Assembly: GCA_032871835.1 (NCBI GenBank)
Contig: CM065296.1
Location: 9,558,001-9,622,000 of the forward strand
Direction of reading: 5' to 3'
Source of the DNA: Dipteronia dyeriana
Taxonomy: Eukaryota; Streptophyta; Magnoliopsida; Sapindales; Sapindaceae
DNA length: 64,000 bases
This document shows positions 1 to 10,300 of this stretch, one piece after another; within the stretch, counting starts at the first letter, position 1; every line of letters begins with the position of its first letter. A program made the translations under genes and the position numbers. Below the pieces are notes generated by a model. The model was given only the letters and a program-made list of their open reading frames with translations, had not been told where the DNA came from and did no database searches.

Positions 1-457
1 AAGTTTTAAGTGGAAAAAACAAACGACCCCTTAGTGGAGATAGTTTTAAAAGTAAAAAATTGTTTTAAATTCCATTACTTTTTGGTTAAGTGAAAAGTGA
101 ATTTTTTTCACTTTTATAAACATGTAATTTTAGAGGTACTTTAAATGATTTTATCACTTATAAAATAAAATAAAATAATTGAAAGGAGCACATTAAGTAT
201 CATTAAGTTTTAAAGAGTCTTTCCAAGTCCAGATGTATTGAACTGAGACATTAAAAACGTCTACAAAAATCAAGGTGTATTCAATTGGAACAAGATTTTA
301 AAATATTTTCTTAAATTATGGATTTTGGTAGACTTGATGGTGAGAAGTATGAATATCAAAAGCCATAACAAGTCTAGCCTTCTCCTCAAGGATTTTGGTG
401 GACTTTAGCTTTTGAAATATACAAAAACTTGCTGGAACCCCTCTATTTTGACAAATG
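1..457. other. AT-rich intergenic DNA, no gene seen
   Basis: No open reading frame of note, RNA gene or clear repeat structure is visible. The stretch leads directly into the tandem array at 458. Confidence 0.6.
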
Positions 458-1200
458 ACCAGAATTCATAAATTTATTTTGGGTGAGTTTTTCTATCTAG
501 AAAATAGTGAAAAATTAAATTTAGATAGAATGTTATGTCTAATGTTAATATGCAAAATTCCTTAATTTATAAATAAGTATAAAATTTGTTATAATTTTTT
601 GAGTGAACAAAGGTCAATATTGATTTCTGCTGGACAGATTCGAGAAACCAGAATTCATAAATTTATTTCGGTAATTTTTTCTATCTAGAAAATTATTAAA
701 ACTTATATTTAGATAGAATATTATGTCTAATGTGAATCTGAAAAATTTTGTGATTTATAAATAAATATAAAAATTGTTATAAATTTTGGAGTGGACAAAG
801 GTCAATATTGATTTCTGCTGGACAGATTCAAGAAACCGGAATTCGTAAATTTATTTGGGTAAGTTTTTCAATCTAAGAAATTCTGAAAACTTTTATTTAG
901 ATAGAATATTATATCAAATGTTAATCTGAAAATTTCTTGGTTTATAAATAAGTATAAAATATTTTATAAATTTTGGAGTGGACAAAGGTCAAAATTGATT
1001 TTATCCTGGACAGATTCGAGAAACCAGAATTCGTAAATTTATTTTGGTAAGTTTTTCTATCTAGAGAATTATGAACAATTATATTTAGTTAGAATATTAT
1101 GTCTAATGCGAATCTGCAAAATTTTATAATTTATAAATAAGTATAAATGTTTTTATAAATTTTCAATATTGATTTATGCTGGACAGATTCGAGAAACAAG
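458..1200. repeat. Tandem repeat, about 188-bp unit, about four copies
   Basis: The phrase ACCAGAATTC (or ACCGGAATTC) recurs at 458, 647, 835 and 1023, a spacing of 189, 188 and 188 bases. Each unit also repeats TTTTTCTATCTAGA, TTATGTCTAATG and the closing GCTGGACAGATTCGAGAAAC. The fourth unit is shortened by an internal deletion and ends near 1200. No coding frame runs through the units. Confidence 0.85.
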
Positions 1201-2687
1201 AAAAAAAATGAGTGTTTTCATATACAAATGGTCATGGATTAAATTGATAATTTTATTATAGTATATCCTATATGTCTAGATTGTCCATATCAAATTTTAT
1301 AAGATTTGAAGTTGTAGATAATTAATTAAAAATCGTGAATCAAATAGTGACCAGTTGTGATAGAGTTTGGTTTAAGGTGATGCTTTTTTTTTCAAATTTT
1401 GTATGTAGCTTTGCTTGGTTATTCAATTAGTTTATTATTGTTTGTTTATATGATCAGTTGAATATACAAATGTTTTATTATTGTTTGCTTGGTTAATTAT
1501 TTGATTAGTCCATTACTGTTTGTTTATATTCTTTCATCGTTCTTTAGACTACAGCTTGAATAATAGATTAACTTCTTTTTGGGTTCATATATTTGTTTAT
1601 AGAATGAGAGATTTGCTTTATTTTAAGTCATATTTTTTAGTTCATATTTCAGTTTGTTTTAAGTAGAGCAGTGCTGATATTTATTAGATGGTTGATTAAT
1701 TTTCTTACGTGCTTATTATAAATTGTATTTGATTGTCTCAATCAATCCATCTATATTAGAAGTTTGAGATAACAAATCCATAAAAATCTGATATAGATAT
1801 CTAAACAAATCCATAAATATCTGAGATAAACGTCTAAACAAATCAATGAAAATTCATATGAATTTATAAAAGTATATAGAAATTTATAAAAATCTATGGT
1901 TAAAAAATATTTTTAAATGTTTTCAAGAATCCTAATTAAATACACCTGGTACAGTTTTACATGATTATCGGGCCCATTTTCACACATTAAAATCATGAAT
2001 TGGCCTCTTCATAAATCACACACAAAAATCTGATAAATCATTCCTCGCCTGAAACTCAACCCCACCAACACGTGATTCTGTCATCCAACTGCAGAATACA
2101 GACGTCTACATAAATTCAAATTCAAAGTTTCATTGTTTTTTTTTCTTCTTATGAATATAATTCAAGATACATTATATTAAAGTGTAAATTGGATCGGATG
2201 AATATAATTTAGGATAAATAATGTAGTAAAATGGCATGTTAGGTACAATAAAAACTCAATTAACTTTCACCCCACATGAAGATGTACAATTACTACGGTC
2301 AATCAACTAGATATTATTTATGGTATAATAATGATATAACACTTACACTTGTAATATTAGATTGAGTTCAAATCATGCCCCTCTTACCAACTCTGAATTT
2401 ATTACATTTTTTTTTTTAAAAAAAACAATATATTTTGATAGGCTAAGCATTTTTCTTAATTGTTTTTATTTTATTTTTAAAATTGGATTAAAAAGAAGTT
2501 TATCAGAATCGACCGAAATCAACCACAATGATGATTAAGTTTATCTACCTCACAATCAATATGTATCTACTCACGCAAATGATAGCAAATAAGCACAGTC
2601 AAACTTGAATTCTACCACTAACTTGGTATATATATATATAAAAAAGTGCAAAACAGTTTTGCTAATAGATTATTTAGTTAAAAAAAA
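1201..2687. other. AT-rich intergenic DNA, no gene seen
   Basis: Short dispersed repeats such as CAAATCCATAAA around 1770-1850 and T/A runs are present. I see no coding region or RNA gene. Confidence 0.55.
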
Positions 2688-3182
2688 GGTTTAACGGTAC
2701 AGATGCCTCCTGAATTAATCACGAATTGTTGTTATACCTCCTGAATTTTTAAAATGGTCACTAAACCCTTTGAATTCTCATTTTCTTTATAGCTGAGGTC
2801 CAAAACCTAACGCCGTCCATTTTTATGTTATGACATATTACAATGTGATCCCATGATTATATAGATAATTGCATAAAACCAGAAACTATATAATAATATG
2901 TCTTAAATACCCCTCTGACCAAATTTTAAAAATTAATTTTTTATTTTTTTTGAAATAACGGTTAAATAATAATAAAATTATGAATTTAATCTTCTGAATA
3001 ATTAAATGATCTTTTTTTATTTAAATATCCCTAAATATCCCTAAATATTTAATAGTAATAATAATAATAATAATCATAATCATAATAATAATAATGAATA
3101 AAATAAAATAAAAATAATAGAAATAATAACAAATAATATTAAAAATAAAATAAAATAATAACAATAGTAAAATTAAATAGTA

Positions 3183-3231
<49 letters not shown>

Positions 3232-3496
3232 TTTGAAAATCATTGTTATTAATGGATGGTGGAGATTCAATCTGAAAATTTGGAAATATAATTATAATTT
3301 TTTCTTGTTTTATTTTATTAAAAAAATTCAGATCTCTTCGAATCTAGAAACTTCAATATTTGAATAATTTGGTTATTAAAATATATCATGAATCTCCGTC
3401 ATATGTGTTAAGTTATAAACTACAACCCCAAAACACACGTAATAACCGATGAGATAGAATTAGAATAACTATGATTTAATAACCATAACTTTCACA

Positions 3497-3532
<36 letters not shown>

Positions 3533-3570
3533 TTCTTCTTCTTCTTCTTCTTCTTCTTCTTCTTCTTCTT

Positions 3571-3601
<31 letters not shown>

Positions 3602-3659
3602 TTTATTTATTTATTATTATTATTATTATAATTACTAATACTACCACTACCACTACCAC

Positions 3660-3704
<45 letters not shown>

Positions 3705-4177
3705 TTTATCGTTATTATTATTACTATTACCACTACCACTATTATTATTATTATTATTATTTATTATTATTATTACTATTATTTTTATTTATTTTATTTA
3801 ATACTAATTATTATTATTACTATTAAATATTTAGGGATATTTAAATAAAAAAAATCATTTAATTATTCAGAAGATTAAATTCAGAATTTTATTATTATTT
3901 AACCATTATTTTAAAAAAAAATAAAAAATTAATTTTTAAATTTTGTTCAAAGGTGTATTTAAAACATATTATTTTATAGTTTCTGGTTTTATGTAATTAT
4001 CTATATAATCAGGGGAACATATTGTAATATGCCACAACAGAAAAGTGGATGATGTTAGGCTTTGGATCTCTGCTGTAAAGAAAATGAGTGTTCAAGGGGT
4101 TTAATGATCATTTTAAGAATTCAGGGGACATATCAGCAGTTCGCGATTAATTCAGGAGGCATACGTACCATTAAGTC
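2688..4177. mobile_element. Fold-back MITE with long TIRs, MULE-like
   Basis: About 350 bases at the left end (GGTTTAACGGTAC, then ATGCCTCCTGAATTAATC) are repeated inverted at the right end, which reads GACTTAATGGTACG then ATGCCTCCTGAATTAATC on the minus strand. Further matched blocks include TTTAAATATCCCTAAATAT next to the centre. The flanking nonamers TAAAAAAAA (2679-2687) and TAAAAAGAA (4178-4186) differ at one base. A 9-bp duplication with long inverted ends is the pattern of Mutator-like elements. There is no transposase, so the element is non-autonomous; its centre is microsatellite. Confidence 0.75.
3055..3790. repeat. TAA/TTA and CTT microsatellites in the MITE core
   Basis: TAA-type repeats (3055-3230) and TTA-type repeats (3497-3530, 3616-3790) form the two sides of a near-palindrome. 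A pure CTT/TTC run of about 70 bases (3530-3600) lies between them. Such a core is expected to be length-polymorphic. Confidence 0.9.
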
Positions 4178-4269
4178 TAAAAAGAATTCCAAGTTTTGCT
4201 TCATATGTAACATAATATTTCTTCCAAATATTTATTAGTGTAACTATTTTTATTATATATATAATTTTA

Positions 4270-5070
4270 AATCAGTACATACTGATATAATTTATATCGG
4301 CACGTTGTATATGGACTATTAGATTTACATGTTTCGACTTAGTATGTATACACTTATCATTATTTCTCTACAATCAGAAGCTCAAATACAACGGACTGAT
4401 ATAAATTATATCAGTGTACACTAACCAAAATAAGACTATATATATATAGTCATTTTCCTATCAGTACGCACTGATAGAATTATATAAGAACATTGAATGT
4501 AAGCCACTAATTTATAAAAGAGTTTTGACAAGTACATATATGTAACGTCAAAGTCTGTAAAGTGCGCACTTATGTGAAAAATTTCGTATATATATAATGA
4601 GTGGTTCTCTCATAAAGGATCCTTTATTTTAATTTATATAAGGACCACCGTGAAATCACATCTATTTTTATGAATTTTGATCTGAATTTTTGTGTGAATG
4701 ATATATTTAATGAAATCTATATACGAATAAAATTTGAAATTTTTTCACACACTACAACAGTTTTTCTTGAATTTTCTTATATTCAACTCTTTTTTTTTAT
4801 GCCTATATATTTAACAAAGTCGGAATAAATAGTTATTCTGTTTGAAAAAATCTCAAATTTTATTCATAGGTAAATTTCATTGAAAATATCATCCATAAAA
4901 AAAATCAGATCAAAATTCATAAAAAAAAATATACGATTTCATTATGTTTTTTACCGAAATTAAAATAAGGGATCCTTATAAAAGAACCACTATAATATAT
5001 ATATATATATATCGAAAATTTTCAAATCAATATGTACTGGTGTAATTATACGAATACATTGAATTTTACG
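4270..5070. repeat. Dispersed short repeats around a MITE
   Basis: Related phrases occur at 4273 (CAGTACATACTGATATAA), 4459 (CAGTACGCACTGATAGAA) and 5025 (AAATCAATATGTACTGGTG), each followed by a match to AATACATTGAAT or a variant. They look like copies of one AT-rich repeat, later interrupted by the element at 4600. No gene is seen. Confidence 0.4.
4600..4991. mobile_element. Small MITE, about 390 bp
   Basis: The left end reads AGTGGTTCTCTCATAAAGG and the right end, on the minus strand, AGTGGTTCTTTTATAAGGA; both are followed by a GGATCC-type block. Further inside, segments around 4660-4740 match 4855-4940 in inverted orientation. There is no coding capacity. The target duplication cannot be defined because both flanks are AT repeats. 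Confidence 0.65.
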
Positions 5071-5276
5071 TACTTTATCTTGACATGTATAAAGTTATAA
5101 AACTCTTTTATAAATAAATGACTCATATTTAATATTTTTATATAGTTTCATACGTATCGATAGAAAAAATATATAAATAATTTTACATTATTTTTTAATT
5201 GTACATAAAATTAAATAAAAATCCACACATGGCACAACAAACAGGCGTGAAAATAATTGTAGACATGAACGTGAAA

Positions 5277-6332
5277 TCACAGCCGTTCATTTTCATCCTG
5301 TTCGAGATCCGGCCGTCCATAATCCGAAAGCGCTTTAAGTAACTGGGTCCCTTTTCTCCTCCCTCTCGCAGTACAATCCCCTTGCAATGCCAAAGCCACC
5401 GCACACGCAACCTCCTCCGGCGGCGCCGCCATAACCAATTCTTCTCCGCTTCGGCCGCCACCATAAATGACAGCCAGCACGCTGATAGCATACTCCTTCC
5501 CCCTTCCTGCCATCTGCCCCATCATCGACACCATCACCGGCACCGCCAGCGCGTGTGCCCGCACCTCCGCCGCCCCCTCCGCCACCGTACACATGAGCTC
5601 GAGCGCCGCCAGCGCTCTCTCCCCAGCCGCCGCCTCGAGCTCCGCCACCATCTCTATGACAGCCCCGGCCGCTCCAGCCTCAACCGCCACGTGGCGGTTG
5701 CCCTCCGCCAAACAGAGCGCCAACAAGATTTTAGTTGCCGGTTTTGCCCCCGCTCTATTTTTCAAATTCGCCACGACCCCGCGCATCATCTCGGGTTGGC
5801 AAGCCGGGTCGGATGGTGGGTTGGGAACGAGAGAGTGTTCCAGGAGATAAAGCGCAGCGAGCTGGTCGGAGTCGGAGCCGGTGGTGAGCTGGATCTCGGC
5901 CAAGTGAAACAGTTCCTGGACGCTGGTGTAGGGAATCGGAGGAGGTAGTGGTTTTGGAGGGAGCGTGAAGGCGGGTACGGGTTTGGGTTTGGGTTTGATT
6001 TCGGGTTGCGAGTCGGAGCAGGAGTGTGGGTGGATAGGGGAGGTTGGGAGAGGGAAGCGCCATTGAGTGAAGCTTTGAGAGGCGGAGGAAGAGGAGGAGG
6101 AGGATTCTGGTTGATGGGTGGTGGTCGGTAACGGTGGTGGCGGTGGAGGAGGAGGCGGAGGTGGTGGTTGTTGTTGTTGGAAAGGAGTGGTGAGAGGGAG
6201 AGGAGGAGAGTGAGTATTTGTGGGACTGAGTACTGATTGAGTGCAGTGACGAAAGAAGCCACAGGAGAAGAGTGGACGTGGTTGAGTTTTCAGCTTTGGT
6301 TGCTGTTGTTGCTGGTGGTGATGGCTTTTCAT
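5277..6332 (-). CDS. Armadillo-repeat protein, related to U-box ARM proteins but lacking the U-box
   Basis: Intronless gene of 351 codons from the methionine at 6332. The frame stays open to an earlier methionine at 6515, which would add 61 residues rich in serine and threonine; I prefer the inner start because MKSHHHQQQQQ opens the recognisable protein. Seen: polyglutamine, a polyproline run of 12 and a polyserine run within the first 90 residues, a short block LFSCGFFRHCTQSVLSPT near the N-terminus, then from about residue 150 an alpha-helical region with ARM-like helices (AGAKPATKILLALCLAEGN, AAGAAGAVIEMVAELEAAAG). The C-terminal half is alanine-rich and the gene is far more GC-rich than its surroundings. 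Family knowledge: plant ARM domains of this kind occur in PUB ubiquitin ligases; without a U-box this is more likely an adaptor. A specific function is not known to me. Confidence 0.85.
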   Translation of the reverse strand: MKSHHHQQQQQPKLKTQPRPLFSCGFFRHCTQSVLSPTNTHSPPLPLTTPFQQQQPPPPPPPPPPPPLPTTTHQPESSSSSSSASQSFTQWRFPLPTSPIHPHSCSDSQPEIKPKPKPVPAFTLPPKPLPPPIPYTSVQELFHLAEIQLTTGSDSDQLAALYLLEHSLVPNPPSDPACQPEMMRGVVANLKNRAGAKPATKILLALCLAEGNRHVAVEAGAAGAVIEMVAELEAAAGERALAALELMCTVAEGAAEVRAHALAVPVMVSMMGQMAGRGKEYAISVLAVIYGGGRSGEELVMAAPPEEVACAVALALQGDCTARGRRKGTQLLKALSDYGRPDLEQDENERL

Positions 6333-6515
6333 GGTGATAAATGAGAGAGAGGTGTTTGTGAAATTTGATGAGGTTGAGAGGAAGAAGAGGAAGTGGGTTT
6401 GTTGTTTAATGGATGGAGATGTAGGGAGAGCAGTGCTGGTGACACTGACGACGGAGAGTGGTGCAGTGGCAGCAGCACCAGTACTAGTACAGTTTACAAC
6501 AAGTGTCGCTTTCAA

Positions 6516-7394
6516 TCAATGAAAAACTGCATGTCCCCACCACACTGATCTGATCCTCAGCTGTTCACTATTATTTATCAAGTTTATCATAATCAGCAGG
6601 TAGTAGTAGACAACCAGACATTACAGAAATGACCGAGAATACACCACTGTAAACAGACATACATGGAAAGATGAAGCCAACAGAAATGGGCATATCGACA
6701 GGTTTGAGACCTCAAACTAATGCTCCACCATTAAACCGCAAAAGTGTGAAAGACATAGATTTGGGTTGTCAATCTTGCTAGATACCTACGGATTATTATT
6801 TACAATCATTTTTGCCCAATTATTAAGAATTGATATTTGATTTTGGATTAATTTTCTCACTTTCGAAATAAAATTTACTTATATATCACCCATGAGAACG
6901 AATGGTATGGAAGAACATTCTCAATCCTATCGATCTAAACAAAACGATACAAGTAGAGAACACATTTGTCCGAAAACTAAAGAATGATCGGAACAAGATA
7001 TATATTATATCAATAACCAACCAGATTTCAATCCTTTACTTGATACTTCTTCACGCTTCAACAAACATACATGGATTTGACATTATTCCCTTTCATACGT
7101 CGCATATACTTTTCATGCTCAAAGTAGGCCTATGACGACTGTTACCAGAGTAGAGAAAAGGGGCTGACAGATCAAGAATAATTCAAACAATTTCTCTTTG
7201 AAATGTCAGCTTTACAACAAATATCACTAGATTTAAGTATTCCTGAGTGAAACAGAAACAAAAAAAAATGCCTTTTGAAAGAAAAACGGCTATAAGATCA
7301 AGTCAGGTTTGAGTAATCTGATCTAAATCAAATCAAAAAGCGACTTGATGCCAAAAATGTTGTTAAGATACAGATGTGCTACAGTATTCACTGC
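6516..7394. other. Intergenic spacer including the EMC1 3' flank
   Basis: This separates the ARM gene (5' side) from the stop codon of EMC1 at 7395. It should contain the EMC1 3' UTR and the ARM gene promoter, but no individual signal stands out and no coding region is seen. Confidence 0.5.
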
Positions 7395-10300
7395 TCACCT
7401 CCACTTCTCCCGTAGTTCTTTCTTATCCGACAATACCCAGGTTACAAAGATTGCCGCAACAAGGACAACGATTGTAATGAGAAGTAGAGCGTAACTGAAA
7501 TCCTCCGTGAGTGAATCATAGGTCCTCGAGGGTGCAAGCCGAGTGAAAAAGAGATCTACTCCATATGAGAATACGAGAGTCGTGGATTCCAGCTTCGCAG
7601 GCACCGTTATTATTCCTCGGAGACCTTCAACTTTAAGGGCATGTGTAATGTAGGACTGCAGGAACAATTGAGCCTTTCAGCAAACAAATCACACCATGAA
7701 AGGAACCAAGTAATAGAAGCCAAGTATAGCACCCTTGACGTGCCACAATCGAACTCCTACACAGCATATTTAAAGGGAGTGAAACTGACCTGAGGTATAA
7801 TTGGTAGAGCATCTGTAAGGGGAATAATTCCTTCTTCTTTCTCTGCTTGTGTAGGGTTAATTGATCGGCGAGGATCCAGGAAACGCTTATCGAGTGCCAA
7901 AACCTGTAAGGTAGACAACTGATCAATTAATGAACGCATTTCAAACATGCCCATCTTTGCAGAAGGAATAAAAAGTTAAAACCAAAACAAACCCAATTCT
8001 CATAAAACAATAAGAAGTCAGAATTCGATTTTGCTCAATAACTTAACCAACCTGATCGCCAATTGTACCAATAAGAAGCTGCTTTGAAGTTATACCCTTG
8101 GCAGTTAATGTCACTGCTAAAGCTTTCACAGAATGGGTGAAATAGTAAGACTGGGACTTTGTTACAACCTCCGGTCGTGAGTACGAAGAAACGGGTGCTG
8201 TAAGATTGTGCTTTCCAAGAATGAGCTTCAATACATCTTTGTTTTCCTGTGGATATTATTCAATCATAGTAAAGATACACAACATTATGAGATAGATTTT
8301 AAGTTCATAGCGAATGAATCATAGGCATACCGCCCTAGACTGGTCATAAATCTCAATGACTGACATCTCGTATCTATGTGCCCTCAGATTGAAGTAGTGG
8401 TACACAACCCAGTTTTCACTAAAAACCTACAAAAGAGAATAATAATAATAATAAAATTAAATAAACACATAAGCCAATATATTTTATTCATAATAACACC
8501 TAAATGTTAAAATAAATAGCAAACTCACAGCATGGACAGGACCCTGTGCACCATGATGAGACATGCGGTGCAATACACGACCAGTTACAGTATCGATAAG
8601 ATATGCAACCAGTGATGACTCCTCCGGATCAACTGATCCAATTGCGCCACTGGCTTTTGGGGAAACAGTTGCCACAAAAAGCAAATTTTTCGATATATAT
8701 TTATACATCACATCCTGGTCCACCGAGACCTTTGCTTGAGTATGAACCACCTGGAGAACCCAAAAGGAAAGGGCGTTAAAGATCGCATATGCAATACCAA
8801 GGCCTCAATAAAACTCGCAAATTCAACTATAAATCATGCCAATTCAAAGAAAGCAGCAGAGATCAATGAACATATATTATTTCTTGTAAATATTAATCAG
8901 ACTTGGTTTACTGAAAGTATTAGTTCAGCAATGCCTATTATTTTACCATTTTGACACTAAGCATAACATAATCAACTATGTCAAGGAGCAAATCTAATAA
9001 CTTGACAGCAAGTGATGGACCGAACCACCATGGGATGATTAGTTGTATATGCAACAACTTTTGTAACAGATTATACGAGCAAAAACTGAGTTAACTACTA
9101 GTCAGATATCTTCGTACGAAAAGGTCAAAAGCAATCTACGACGTCGATTCTGTCTACCTCCCTCCATTTAAAGGCAACCTATAGCTTTAGTCAAGTAAAA
9201 ATGTACAATATTATTATAGCACCATCAAACTTAACCAATTGATGTTAGAAAAATCACACACAGCATTAACACAATGTTTGACAACAAAGAAACAAAAAAT
9301 TGAGGCAGCCTCCGGACGGTTCCATCCAATTAAATATGAAACAAAATCTTGAAGAAAGTTATTTAAAAAAATACCTCGTTTGGTTTTCTGGTCACAGTCG
9401 CAATGATCTTTTCTGACTCCGAGGGAAATACAATAGACCACAAATTCCCAGTGTCGTAACAGAAATCATCAGCACCCTTACCAATACATTTACTCTTTAT
9501 CACATGCCCTTTGATAATGCCATTATCAGCCTCAACGGAATACCAGTATATGTTTGAGATCTCTTGTTCAACAGTACTTTTAGCTTCAGGAGTTTTGGGA
9601 TATAAGTGCACTCGTCGATCAGCATCCACTAGTAAATGAAGACGCTGTTCAGTTGAATCTGTGAATGGCAGTGGAATAACTTGCACTATGGAATGAGCAA
9701 GATCCAAAGAATAAAGTTCCTTCCCAGTGTAAGCATCAACAAAAGAAAGTACACCTGGTGCATTTGAACTAAATCCGCACCGGCCAACAACAAGAACCGA
9801 TGGATTCTCATCCATCACATGGTGGTGGGGGATCTGCCACTGATAAACATTTAACCCGGTTGGATTATCACATGCTTCTGATTTACGTAGAGAAGGCAGT
9901 AAAAGAGACCAGACAACCCGCCCATCTCCACTGTGCAAGGCAAAAATTTTCCCTGCTTTAGTAAGAACTATGAGTAGCTTCCGGAAACCATTGTGGTCTC
10001 GGGTCATTTTGCTCTTCTCAGAACTTTTCAACCTAATCGCTTGTATGGCTACCACATCCTCGGGACTTGCAAGCATTAAGGTCCCCTTAAGCTTCAGCAA
10101 GTGTCCCTTCAAACAACAGAGCACCATGTCAAATCCCATCGCCAGAGGGGAACAGGTCAAACATAGGAATTTTTAATCTCAACAATAAAAATGGTAGCAG
10201 AATATTACGCGAGAAGATGAATACTACAGTAGTATCACTCTTATATCCAATCAGTTATATGCTTTCACAAGAAGATATAAGGCTTTTGTTAGAAATGGGG

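Noticed and set aside
5335..5948. Several open frames overlapping the ARM gene on both strands
   Set aside because: They are by-products of high GC content and repeated codons in the ARM coding sequence; none has a recognisable domain and they overlap the better-supported frame.
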